DNA from: Bacteroidota bacterium
Lineage (GTDB): Bacteria > Bacteroidota > Ignavibacteria > Ignavibacteriales > Ignavibacteriaceae
Direction: 5' to 3'
NCBI GenBank assembly: GCA_022564295.1
Contig: JADFLR010000034.1
Span: forward strand, 1-44,540
Length of the DNA: 44,540 nt
In this document: one piece after another, positions 8,202 through 16,788 of the stretch
How the letters are laid out: every line of letters starts with the position of its first letter
Numbering within the stretch: the first letter of the stretch is position 1
Program-made: the position numbers and the translations under genes
The notes under the pieces: generated by a model
Seen by the model: only the letters and a program-made list of their open reading frames with translations
Database searches by the model: none
What the model was told of the DNA's origin: nothing

Positions 8202-9020
8202 ATGTTAAATAAAATTCGAATCATAATATTTCTAAACCTGTTAATTGTTTACTACTTTACCATCGCACAAGAACAAAAAAAGTCTATCATCATTCATCCA
8301 TTAATTGGGAATAAACTTGATGCTGTTGAAGAAGAGTATTTTAAGTTATTTCCAAATATTAGCGGATTCCAGGAATCGGTATTCTATCTCAATCCTGATA
8401 GCACACTCAGAGCTAAAATAGTATATGTATCTGATGGAATAATAAAGGATACAGTCATAGAGAAATATGCCAATTTAAACATAATCAGTGCGCGAATTGA
8501 AAGAGTTGTACGGATTAAAATGAATAATGATATCGGCTCGAAAGTGAGAATAACAATTAACGAAAATGAAAAAGTTAAGGAACAGCTCTTTAGTGCTGAT
8601 GAGAATTACATTTATACTGTAAACCCTGAAAAGTTAAACCAACACATTGGAGCAAAAAAGAATAATTTAATAACATTAACTCCAACGAGTAGCGTACAAA
8701 AAATATCAATCGAACGATCAGCTTCAGGATGGGACTATACAGATTATGGTTTAAAAATCGGAGCTGCAATTGGACTGGTTGGAGGTATTATATATACAGC
8801 AACTAGAAGTGGAAGTATATACGAACAATATATGGGAGAAATTGCAAGAGTTGCAGTTACTATGGCCGGTGTGGTAATTGGGATGGGTGTAGGTTTATTG
8901 AGCGGGTTTATAATATGGCTCATCGATAAAGAAGATGATGTAATTGTTGATCCTAATTTACCTACAGGACTTTCAGAGTTGAAGCAGTATGTAAGATACC
9001 CAGAACCTAAAAGTGATTGA
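8202..9020 (+). CDS. Exported protein with glycine-rich membrane hairpin, unknown function
   Basis: A 272-residue protein preceded by a weak GAGGAAG site. The signal peptide runs MLNKIRIIIFLNLLIVYYF with cleavage near TIAQ. Residues about 20-185 are soluble and beta-rich. Two hydrophobic, glycine-spaced segments follow (LKIGAAIGLVGGIIYTA near 190 and VTMAGVVIGMGVGLLSGFIIWLI near 225), resembling glycine-zipper membrane hairpins. The tail is charged and short. I do not recognise the family. It sits under box D, next to the lipoprotein gene under box C and just before the histidine kinase, so an envelope role inside the same regulon is likely. Whether the hairpin lies in the inner or outer membrane cannot be told. 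Confidence 0.75.
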   Translation: MLNKIRIIIFLNLLIVYYFTIAQEQKKSIIIHPLIGNKLDAVEEEYFKLFPNISGFQESVFYLNPDSTLRAKIVYVSDGIIKDTVIEKYANLNIISARIERVVRIKMNNDIGSKVRITINENEKVKEQLFSADENYIYTVNPEKLNQHIGAKKNNLITLTPTSSVQKISIERSASGWDYTDYGLKIGAAIGLVGGIIYTATRSGSIYEQYMGEIARVAVTMAGVVIGMGVGLLSGFIIWLIDKEDDVIVDPNLPTGLSELKQYVRYPEPKSD

Positions 9021-9221
9021 AAGAATATTATTCATAATTCTTTATCTATTTAGTTCTAAGAATCGTACAGTAAACTTTTAAATCAACAGTTATAAATCAA
9101 ATCCATTCTAGCTAAAAATCTTAAAAATATTGCACTTCTAAATATTACACTGTAACTTAAGGGCAATAATTGCTATAGCCTTTACCATTAATTCAAATGA
9201 ACGAGATACGGTAATTATAAA

Positions 9222-11681
9222 ATGAAAAGTGCATTTAAAAATAGAACTGCGCTCATAATTATTGATGCAATCATTTTTCTTCTCTGTATATTCGGGGTTT
9301 ACAGGGTTGCATTAAAAGCTTATCTCCCATTCAATGTCACATCAAATAATTCCTATTTAATTATAAGTGAACTCATTACTGAAGAAGCCCAGGTTGCAGT
9401 AAAAGATACAATATTAACAATAGATGGCTACGAATTCCGGAATTGGGAGGAAATTGAATTATATACTGATGGGAAAAATATTAATGATAACGTAAATATC
9501 TCATATTTTAAAAGTGGTCAGATTGCTTATTCAAGCGTTTCTCTTATAAATTATTATTCGGTTTTTGAAGTCATAATTATTGCTTTTGTTTCAGCTCTCT
9601 TTATTTTTCTTTCAATATTTGTAGTATTGAAATCCGATGAAGATTCCGCAATACTGTTCCATTGGGCAAATATAAGTTTGGCTATGGTAATTGCAATGAC
9701 ATCAGCTAATTACACAGTTGGACCACAATTTTTAAGTCGATTTCTTCATATGCTTTTCCTCCTTGCATTCTGTTTAACACCGATATTCTTTATGCACTTT
9801 ATAAGTAATTTTATAGGATGGACAAATAAAACATATCGATTTGTTCTTTTGATGTTTTATTCAATTGGAATTATCCTCGCCGGCTTCCTTAGTTATTCGT
9901 ACCTTCTTGCAGTAAGAAATTTATCGCTGGAGTCTATTCAACATTATATTTCGATATATAATTTTATATTTCGCCCATTTCTTCTTTTATGTATAATTGG
10001 AATAACATCAGTTCTGATTTATTCATTTATAATAGCAAAAGATGCAATTACAAGTAAAAAGCTTAAATGGTTGTTATTTGGATTCTTGATCGGACCGGTA
10101 GCATTTGCAATTCTCTGGGCATTCCCATTAATGTTCTTTGGCTATCCGTTAATGCCGGAATACTTAATGCATTTATTACTTTTATCATTTCCTGTATCAA
10201 TTGCTATTGCTATCGTCAAATATCAAATGATGGATATAGACCTTATTTTAAGACGAAGTATGGTTTACTCAATAGTCGTAGGTGGACTTATACTAACATA
10301 TATATTACTGTTAACGCTAATTACTGATTTGGTAAAAGGTATCAATGATACTATTCCGGCAGTGATAGCTGCGGTGATGGTGGCGTTCCTACTTCAACCG
10401 GTAAAAAACAAGGTGCAAAAATTTGTCGATAAAAAATTCTTCCGGCTGGAATACGATTACCGTGAAGCGCAGAAAATGTTTTTAGATGAAATAAAAAATT
10501 CAAACGATATTAAATCTCTTGCAGATAAAATTGTTACACAGGCGGATGCATTAATACCAGTTGAAAAAATTGGATTTTTCATTATTAGGCAACCCGAGAA
10601 TAGAGTATCAATTCTAGCGCACAAGGGATTTGAAATTCTTATTGGAAGAAGTCTGAAATTTGACGAGGAGAATCTTAAAACTGATTTATCAATTCCAGTT
10701 GCTCTTGATGATGAAGTAGAACCAGGAGTGGTGATTGAATCAGCAGATTTAAATGTATTTAAACGCTGGGGGATGGTACTGGTTTTTCCAATCAAATCTC
10801 CCTCCGGGGTTTTTCATGCATTTTTGGTTTTAGGAACAAAAAAGTCAGGAGCTAGATATTATCAGGAAGATATTGATCTTCTAAACAACGTGGCCGCAAA
10901 TTCCGCATTAACAATCGATAGAATAAAATTGCAGAAAGAGTTGATTATTGAACATCTTGAAGCCGAGCGTCTGGAAGAATTAAATAAAATGAAATCGCTT
11001 TTTGTTTCAAATGTTACGCATGAACTGAAAACTCCACTTTCTTCTATAAAGATATTTACTGAACTGTTAAAAGAAAAAGCAGGATGTGAGTCGGAAAAGT
11101 CACAGGAATATCTTGATATTATTGAAGGTGAGAGTGACAGGTTGAAAAGATTAATTGATAATGTTTTAGATTTTGCAAAAATTGAGCGTGGAATAAAAAC
11201 CTACGAAATGTCTGTGGTTGATTTTAACCATCTTTCACTCGAAGTATTAAATATGATGCAGTACCAGTTCAAAATATCAAAGATAAATTTAATAATGGAT
11301 ATCGGTTCAGATGAGTCTTTTATAACTGCCGATAAAGATGCAGTTGAAGAAGCAATGATGAATATTTTATCCAACGCAATTAAATATTCAGAGCAGAATA
11401 CCTCAATAACCGTATCGACATTCAAAAGAAATAGTTATGTTTGCTTTGAAGTTGTAGATGAAGGATATGGAATTTCTGAAACCGAATTAGATGATATATT
11501 TAAGCCATATTATAGAACAAAAGACACTAATTTGGTAAAAACAAAAGGGACAGGCCTTGGTCTAGCAATAGTTAAAGACATTCTGGATGCTCACAATGGT
11601 AAAATAATAGTAGAAAGTTCTTTGGGTAAGGGAAGCTCGTTTACATTACAATTTCCAAATGAAAGTAGCAACAAAAAATAA
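9222..11681 (+). CDS. Hybrid-architecture sensor histidine kinase: PDZ-like, multi-TM, GAF, HisKA, HATPase
   Basis: An 819-residue membrane histidine kinase. A first TM helix (about 11-30) is followed by a periplasmic PDZ-like stretch (about 40-105, with KDTILTIDGYEF), then some seven or eight TM helices to about residue 375. A GAF-like cytoplasmic domain (about 420-575) follows. The HisKA box FVSNVTHELKTPLSS holds the phospho-acceptor His600. The ATPase has an N box (MMNILSNAIKY), DEGYGIS and GTGLGLAIV. It autophosphorylates and should pass phosphate to the two regulators that follow: the gene at 11659 overlaps it by 23 bases and the OmpR-type gene comes next. The signal is unknown; this is not a classical PhoR layout (no PAS with two TM helices). 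No 11-bp box precedes it. Confidence 0.9.
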   Translation: MKSAFKNRTALIIIDAIIFLLCIFGVYRVALKAYLPFNVTSNNSYLIISELITEEAQVAVKDTILTIDGYEFRNWEEIELYTDGKNINDNVNISYFKSGQIAYSSVSLINYYSVFEVIIIAFVSALFIFLSIFVVLKSDEDSAILFHWANISLAMVIAMTSANYTVGPQFLSRFLHMLFLLAFCLTPIFFMHFISNFIGWTNKTYRFVLLMFYSIGIILAGFLSYSYLLAVRNLSLESIQHYISIYNFIFRPFLLLCIIGITSVLIYSFIIAKDAITSKKLKWLLFGFLIGPVAFAILWAFPLMFFGYPLMPEYLMHLLLLSFPVSIAIAIVKYQMMDIDLILRRSMVYSIVVGGLILTYILLLTLITDLVKGINDTIPAVIAAVMVAFLLQPVKNKVQKFVDKKFFRLEYDYREAQKMFLDEIKNSNDIKSLADKIVTQADALIPVEKIGFFIIRQPENRVSILAHKGFEILIGRSLKFDEENLKTDLSIPVALDDEVEPGVVIESADLNVFKRWGMVLVFPIKSPSGVFHAFLVLGTKKSGARYYQEDIDLLNNVAANSALTIDRIKLQKELIIEHLEAERLEELNKMKSLFVSNVTHELKTPLSSIKIFTELLKEKAGCESEKSQEYLDIIEGESDRLKRLIDNVLDFAKIERGIKTYEMSVVDFNHLSLEVLNMMQYQFKISKINLIMDIGSDESFITADKDAVEEAMMNILSNAIKYSEQNTSITVSTFKRNSYVCFEVVDEGYGISETELDDIFKPYYRTKDTNLVKTKGTGLGLAIVKDILDAHNGKIIVESSLGKGSSFTLQFPNESSNKK

Positions 11682-12591
11682 AATATTAGTAATAGAAGAT
11701 GACCCGGCAATCTTAACTGGACTGGAAGACTATCTAAGTGCAGAAAATTATGAAATACATACAAGTCAGGATGGATTGGAAGGTTTAAATATTGCATTGA
11801 ATGAACATCCTGATTTGATATTGCTTGATGTAAATCTCCCAGGTCTAAATGGATTCGAGGTCTGCAGAAAACTTAGAGAAGAAAATTTTGTAAATCCCAT
11901 TATCATCATTACGGCAAGTGCTGAACAAGTTGATGAGGTTGTCGGACTTGAGATAGGCGCGGATGACTATATTAAAAAGCCATTTATTTTACGAGAAGTG
12001 TTGGCCAGGATCAGGGCTAACCTTAGACAATCTGAAAGGAAAATTTCAGTTGAGGAAGATGTTAGGCAACATGGAGAAAAATTCAATAGAAATCTTATGT
12101 GCATCATGTTCACTGATATTAAGGATTATTCAAAAAAAATGCATGAGGATGAACTTCTTACAATAGAATTATTGCAAATGCACAACAGGATTATGAATGA
12201 AGTGATAGCTAAATTCAATGGTAAAATAATAGAAATTGTTGGAGATGCATTCGTAGTTTCATTTAATAGCGCTGTAAAAACAGTTAGTTGTGGTGTAGCC
12301 ATACAAGAAAAGTTTAAAAAATATAACAGCTTAAAATCCCAAAATGAAGAGATTGAATTAAGGATGGGAATTCATCTCGGAGACTTAGTTGAGTTTGAAG
12401 GCAAATATAAAGGTGATGCTATGAACATTGCTGCAAGGATACAGCAAAATGCTAAAGAATCCGAAATTTGGATGTCTGAAAGTGTTTATCTAGCTGTGAG
12501 AGGTAAAGTAAAATTTAAATTTAATAAAGTAGGTCTGCGGAATTTTAAAAATATTAAAGAACCAATAACAATTTATAGTATCAGCGAATAA
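11659..12591 (+). CDS. Response regulator fused to class III nucleotide cyclase domain
   Basis: 310 residues. Residues 8-125 are a receiver (IEDD acid pocket, phospho-acceptor Asp57 in LILLDVNLPG, Lys in IKKPF). Residues 145-310 are a class III cyclase homology domain with metal aspartates Asp153 (FTDIKDYS) and Asp196 (VGDAF) and the MNIAAR transition-state motif. At the usual adenine-recognising Lys position there is Glu192, and at the partner Asp/Thr/Cys position Lys249, so the nucleotide cannot be predicted. Phosphorylation by the neighbouring kinase probably controls cyclic nucleotide output. The receiver closely resembles that of the next gene, suggesting tandem duplication. Start: first ATG, overlapping the kinase gene. 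Confidence 0.88.
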   Translation: MKVATKNKILVIEDDPAILTGLEDYLSAENYEIHTSQDGLEGLNIALNEHPDLILLDVNLPGLNGFEVCRKLREENFVNPIIIITASAEQVDEVVGLEIGADDYIKKPFILREVLARIRANLRQSERKISVEEDVRQHGEKFNRNLMCIMFTDIKDYSKKMHEDELLTIELLQMHNRIMNEVIAKFNGKIIEIVGDAFVVSFNSAVKTVSCGVAIQEKFKKYNSLKSQNEEIELRMGIHLGDLVEFEGKYKGDAMNIAARIQQNAKESEIWMSESVYLAVRGKVKFKFNKVGLRNFKNIKEPITIYSISE

Positions 12592-12641
12592 AGTAGTTTT
12601 ACTAACAGAAATTTATTGATCCAAAAAAGTTGAGGGATGAA

Positions 12642-13331
12642 ATGAAGAAAATATTAATTATCGAGGATGATCCTGCAATCTCAAAAGGTCTTGTTGATGC
12701 ACTAAATGCTGAAAACTATCAGACTATGGATATTGATAATGGGGAAAAAGGGTATCATCTGGCTAAGAATGAAAAATATGATCTAATCGTTTTGGATTTA
12801 AAGTTACCGGGCAAAAATGGAATTGATGTTTGTAGGGATTTAAGAAAAGATGGTGTGAATACTCCTATTATAATGGTAACAGTTTTGAAAGAAGAACTTG
12901 ATCAAGTGTTAGGTCTTGAATTAGGCGCTGATGATTATATAACAAAGCCATTTAGCTTAAGAGTGTTGTTAGCAAAAATAAAAGCCATATTAAGAAGAAA
13001 ATCTGAAATAGTTTCAGACATTGAAGAATATTCTTTTGGTGATGTGTATATTAATTTTAAGGCGCAGGAAGCAACTAAGAATAAAAAACCAATAGAGCTT
13101 ACTAATATGGAATTTAAACTACTCAAATATCTTTGTCAGCAGGAAAATGTAGTAATTGATAGGGACACTATGTTAGATGAAGTTTGGGGTTATGATAATT
13201 TTCCAAACACACGCACAGTAGATAATTTTATATTAACTCTAAGAAAAAAAATTGAAGATGATCCTTCTCATCCCCAGCATTTTGTTACAGTGCATGGAGC
13301 AGGTTATAAATTTATTAAAGGGGAAGAATGA
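12642..13331 (+). CDS. OmpR/PhoB-family response regulator
   Basis: 229 residues from the ATG at 12642, preferred over a TTG 12 bases upstream because GAGGGAT is then a well-spaced ribosome site. The receiver has phospho-acceptor Asp52 (LIVLDLKLPG) and ADDYITKPF. The C-terminal winged helix (about 130-227) has the recognisable LTNMEFKLLKYL, VWGYDNFPNTRTVDNFI and VHGAGYKF pieces of the Trans_reg_C family. Members bind head-to-tail direct repeats about 11 bp apart. It is the best candidate in the window to bind boxes A-E, which flank this cassette and have precisely that geometry. The partner kinase is the gene at 9222. Confidence 0.92.
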   Translation: MKKILIIEDDPAISKGLVDALNAENYQTMDIDNGEKGYHLAKNEKYDLIVLDLKLPGKNGIDVCRDLRKDGVNTPIIMVTVLKEELDQVLGLELGADDYITKPFSLRVLLAKIKAILRRKSEIVSDIEEYSFGDVYINFKAQEATKNKKPIELTNMEFKLLKYLCQQENVVIDRDTMLDEVWGYDNFPNTRTVDNFILTLRKKIEDDPSHPQHFVTVHGAGYKFIKGEE

Positions 13332-13628
13332 TTTTGTTTTACAACAAAACCCTATTAGATATAATAATAGTTTGTATTATGCCCTATATTAAAAAAGTTT
13401 GCTCCAGAATTCTATGATAATTAAGTATATCATAAATCATGGTGTAAACTCTGGCTACAGTTTCTATTCGATCCAAACCTATCTCTCTTTTCAAGGTTAT
13501 TTCGAAATGACAAAAAAGAAACTGTTTCGAAAAGTAGGTGATTAAACGGGGCGATTGATTTATTACTCATCGAGTTATTCATTACATCAAATAAGTATTA
13601 ACCCCCTCCATACTCCTTTACATTCTTT
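13332..13628. other. Non-coding gap between regulator and lipid operon
   Basis: I see no gene here. A 7-bp perfect hairpin (TTTTGTT / AACAAAA, loop TTAC, 13332-13349) follows the regulator's stop but lacks G+C and a T-run, so it is at best a weak terminator. Two TTTCGAAA palindromes occur at 13500-13507 and 13525-13532. The rest is AT-rich and unstructured up to box E. Confidence 0.5.
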
Positions 13629-13679
13629 TTACAATTCCCAGATAATTTACTGACAACTTAGGCTAATGTCTTTTATACA
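13629..13679 (+). promoter_or_regulatory. Box E: 11-bp-repeat operator and promoter of the lipid operon
   Basis: Unit 1 TTACAATTCCC (13629-13639) and unit 3 TGACAACTTAG (13651-13661) match the consensus. Unit 2 (AGATAATTTAC, 13640-13650) is degenerate but keeps the 11-bp register. TGACAA (13651-13656) is followed after 17 bases by TATACA (13674-13679), a good -10. It lies 58 bases before the first gene of the lipid operon. Confidence 0.7.
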
Positions 13680-13736
13680 TTGGACATAAGAATTTATTGA
13701 ATAAAAAGAAACAAGAAGTACAAGAAAGAATTAAAA

Positions 13737-14900
13737 ATGAATAAAAAGATTTTAATAACGGGAGCAACGGGATTCCTTGGAAGCAACTTAATGATGAGAA
13801 TATTAAAGAATGAATCTCAAACAAATTTAGTGTTGCTGATAAGAGCAAAGTCCGATGATGAAGCCAAAAACCGGATTCATCTAATCCTGAAAAAGATGAT
13901 AACCAAGGAGAATATTGAGCGTTTACTCTCACGTGTTGAGATATTAAAGGGTAATATAATTGATGAAAAGTTAGGATTGTCAAATTCCACTTATGAAAGG
14001 ATATCGAGCGAAACTACACATATAATTCACTCTGCAGCAAGTGTAAAATTAAATATGAATCTTGAAGATGCAAGGAATGTAAACTGTAACGGAACTAAGA
14101 ACATAATTTCATTTGCAAAATGTGCTAAAAAGTTTGGAGTCCTTGAAAGGCTTGGTCATATAAGTACAGCTTATGTTGCCGGTAATCGGACAGGTACCAT
14201 TTACGAGGACGATTTTGAAGTAGGACAAATATTTGCAAACACTTATGAACAAACAAAATTTGAGGCAGAACAATTAGTTAGAGAACACTTTTCAGAACTA
14301 CCAATCACCATCTTCCGCCCGAGTATTATAGTAGGAGATTCAAATACTGGAGCAACAACATCCTTTAATGTACTCTATTCCCCTTTGAGGCTAATCTATC
14401 ACGGTTACCTGAAAATGATATCGGGATTCAGGAATACACCGATGGATGTAGTTTCAGTTGATTTTGTAGCCGATTCTGTCAGTCAAATCCTACTTCATTC
14501 ACGCAATGGTATCGGTAAAACTTTTCATCTTACTGCAGGAAAAGGCAATACAATGACAGCGGGAGAAATTATAGATGAAGCGGTAGAATACTTTAATCAA
14601 AGAGGAATTAATACTTCAAATTCAGAGGTAGAGTTCTGTCCGCCAAATTTATTTAAGAATGCCGCTAAACAATTATGTGATGAAGCGGGATTGATAATCA
14701 TCGTAGGAAAGCTTTACGAAGCTTATGTGAGTATTATGAGGTTTTTTGATAATAACAAAACATTAAATGAATTAAGAGATACTTTGATCAAGCCAAAGCC
14801 TTTAAATATTTACTACAACAACTTACTTGCTTACTGTGTTAACACAGAATGGGGGAAACGTGAAATGCAAGTTGCACAGTCTATCACGGAGAAGATATGA
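13737..14900 (+). CDS. Thioester-reductase-like SDR (NAD_binding_4 / fatty-acyl reductase type)
   Basis: 387 residues. N-terminal Rossmann motif GATGFLG (9-15), then the extended-SDR catalytic set Ser143 (GHISTAYVAG), Tyr170 and Lys174 (TYEQTK), and a FRPSIIVGDS substrate-side motif. This arrangement is that of the male-sterility/thioester-reductase group, which reduces acyl-CoA or acyl-carrier thioesters to aldehyde or alcohol with NAD(P)H. The C-terminal ~100 residues resemble the helical tail of such enzymes. As first gene of a seven-gene lipid operon it may supply a fatty aldehyde or alcohol, but a sugar or sterol-type SDR role cannot be excluded. It ends in an ATGA overlap with the next gene. 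Confidence 0.8.
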   Translation: MNKKILITGATGFLGSNLMMRILKNESQTNLVLLIRAKSDDEAKNRIHLILKKMITKENIERLLSRVEILKGNIIDEKLGLSNSTYERISSETTHIIHSAASVKLNMNLEDARNVNCNGTKNIISFAKCAKKFGVLERLGHISTAYVAGNRTGTIYEDDFEVGQIFANTYEQTKFEAEQLVREHFSELPITIFRPSIIVGDSNTGATTSFNVLYSPLRLIYHGYLKMISGFRNTPMDVVSVDFVADSVSQILLHSRNGIGKTFHLTAGKGNTMTAGEIIDEAVEYFNQRGINTSNSEVEFCPPNLFKNAAKQLCDEAGLIIIVGKLYEAYVSIMRFFDNNKTLNELRDTLIKPKPLNIYYNNLLAYCVNTEWGKREMQVAQSITEKI

Positions 14901-15841
14901 AGATTAAAGCAATAATAAATACAAATTCTAAAAAAGGTTGTGAAAAGCAGCTCTCGAATATTATACAAAATGAGTTTGCCTTACACGATATTAGTATTGA
15001 ATTTACAAAGTTTCCGAAACATGCCACTGAGATTTCACGAATTGCCAGTGATTCAAATGTGGATCTAATAATTGCTGTAGGAGGGGACGGAACTGTTAAT
15101 GAGATAGTTAACGGAATTACAGGAAGCAATACTGCACTTGGAATAATTCCAACGGGAACAGCGAATGATCTGGCGACACTTCATCGCATCCCAACTGATA
15201 TTAATGCTGCTTGTAAATTAATTAAGCAACGCCATACAAAAGAGATTGATATTATAAATGTGAATGGCTGGAATTATATAACCGGTGGAGGCATTGGTCT
15301 TCCAACTGAAGTTGCACGTATCTCGGAAGTAATTAAATCAAACAAAATTTATGGTAACCTGCTTAAACAAACACTCGGCAGTAAGGTTTACATACTTGCA
15401 ATGATTGTCGCGCTAATCAAACTAAATAGTTTCCTGAACTATGTTGAAATATATAATAACGAAAAAGTAATAAGAATAAAGACTCTATTTATGGTGATAA
15501 ACAACCAGTCTTTTGTTGGTAAATTTTATCATCTTTGTCCAAAAGCTCGTAATAACGATGGTGTAATTGATATATGCCTGCTCGAATATTCTCCAAATAT
15601 TTGGAAAATGCTGCGTGTTCTTTTTAAAACTCTCTCCGGAACTCATATCAATTCACCGTTGGTTCAATCATGGAAAGTCAAAAACATTACAGTAAAAACA
15701 AAAGTAGAGTTACCATATCTCGGCGATGGTGAGATCGGACGATGTTCATCCACTTTTAATATTTCAGTGAAACCCCGTGCAATAAAGCTTATTACACCGG
15801 TTAATGGCTTAATGAATAAACAAACAAGAAGGATTGATTAA
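14897..15841 (+). CDS. Diacylglycerol/sphingosine kinase family lipid kinase (YegS/DgkB-like)
   Basis: 314 residues with the DAGK_cat signature VGGDGTVNEIVNG (61-73) and IIPTGTANDLA (83-93), and the C-terminal beta-domain ending with a DGEIG motif near 280. Family members phosphorylate diacylglycerol, ceramide or other lipid alcohols with ATP, mostly at the membrane surface. Start ATG overlaps the preceding stop by four bases, implying translational coupling. In this operon it competes for, or prepares, the same diacylglycerol used by the BtaA-type enzyme at the operon end. The exact lipid substrate is not visible. Confidence 0.85.
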   Translation: MKIKAIINTNSKKGCEKQLSNIIQNEFALHDISIEFTKFPKHATEISRIASDSNVDLIIAVGGDGTVNEIVNGITGSNTALGIIPTGTANDLATLHRIPTDINAACKLIKQRHTKEIDIINVNGWNYITGGGIGLPTEVARISEVIKSNKIYGNLLKQTLGSKVYILAMIVALIKLNSFLNYVEIYNNEKVIRIKTLFMVINNQSFVGKFYHLCPKARNNDGVIDICLLEYSPNIWKMLRVLFKTLSGTHINSPLVQSWKVKNITVKTKVELPYLGDGEIGRCSSTFNISVKPRAIKLITPVNGLMNKQTRRID

Positions 15842-16786
15842 ATGTTATTAGCTATAAAATATAATGGATTTATTACCCGAATAGGAATTTACCTTAAAGA
15901 AATGTTCCCAATTCCACAGAGGTTAATCTATTCTATGCTTATGTATATAAGTTTTGCAATAATTGCATCAAAGATTCATTCAGTAACATTGGATGCAGCT
16001 TCACCAATTCATTTTATAGGTATCATTAACGTCTTTACAATTTTGCTTATCCTCAGACTGATGGATGAGTTGAAAGACAAAGATTTAGATGAGGATCTTT
16101 TTAGTGAAAGACCGCTTCCTTCAGGAAGGGTAAGGGAATCTGATATTTCATTTTCACTTATAGCACTGATTGTTTTATTCATCACAATAAATGTTTTTAA
16201 CTGGATTACACTATTAGCTGCTCTAACGGTTCTTTGTTATACTCTTTTAATGTTCAGGTACTTCTTCATCCCAAAAATTTTACGTAGGTATTTATTACTC
16301 AACCTTGCAACACATAACCCTGTCATTCCTATAATTATTATCTTTTTATGGATAATGTTTGGTGCTCAGAATGATCTTCCGCTTAGTAGTTTATTCAATC
16401 ATTACAGCGTTTTGTTGGTTGTATGGTTTTGGCTGTTGTTATTCTCATGGGAAATAACTCGTAAAATAAAATCACCTGAAGAGGAAAACGAGTATGTAAC
16501 ATATTCTCAAATTTTCGGTTACATCGGGGCGGTCATTATAGCTGCTGTTGTTCAAACCTTAACTTTTATAATATCGATTTATTTCTTTTTAATTTTTAAT
16601 CTGTCATGGTTTTATCTTTTAACCGTAACTTTTGCATACATTATTGTTATCTCTGGACATGTTCGATTCATTCATATCCCAAATTCATCAACATCAAAGC
16701 TAAAGTATTTTACTGAGGCATACATACTAACATTGTTCCTTGCTGTAATCATTGATTATGTCTTCATCAATTTATTAGGAAATTAA
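15842..16786 (+). CDS. UbiA-like membrane prenyltransferase-family protein
   Basis: 314 residues with about eight hydrophobic helices. After the second helix pair comes LRLMDELKDKDLDEDL, followed by ERPLPSGRV (residues ~71-97). This is the first aspartate-rich motif and RPLPSGR signature of the UbiA superfamily, which transfer prenyl groups to quinone, heme or lipid acceptors. The second aspartate motif is replaced by EITRKIKSPEEENEYVTYS near residue 205, without a clear DxxxD. It begins directly after the previous stop codon. Given the lipid neighbours, an acceptor such as a glycerolipid is conceivable, but the prenyl donor and acceptor are unknown. Confidence 0.7.
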   Translation: MLLAIKYNGFITRIGIYLKEMFPIPQRLIYSMLMYISFAIIASKIHSVTLDAASPIHFIGIINVFTILLILRLMDELKDKDLDEDLFSERPLPSGRVRESDISFSLIALIVLFITINVFNWITLLAALTVLCYTLLMFRYFFIPKILRRYLLLNLATHNPVIPIIIIFLWIMFGAQNDLPLSSLFNHYSVLLVVWFWLLLFSWEITRKIKSPEEENEYVTYSQIFGYIGAVIIAAVVQTLTFIISIYFFLIFNLSWFYLLTVTFAYIIVISGHVRFIHIPNSSTSKLKYFTEAYILTLFLAVIIDYVFINLLGN

Positions 16787-16788
16787 TA

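Noticed and set aside
9021-9221. An 11-bp-repeat box for autoregulation of the histidine kinase
   Set aside because: ATTACAC and TGTAAC occur once each, with no in-phase repeats; autoregulation is not supported.
13332-13349. Hairpin TTTTGTT / AACAAAA after the response regulator as a terminator
   Set aside because: The stem has a single G-C pair and no T-run follows, so it is unlikely to terminate transcription efficiently.
344-13679. Bacteroidetes-type promoter (TTTG / TAnnTTTG) at the five boxes
   Set aside because: The spacing and hexamers fit a TGACAA-17-TATAxA layout better; no consistent TAnnTTTG is found.
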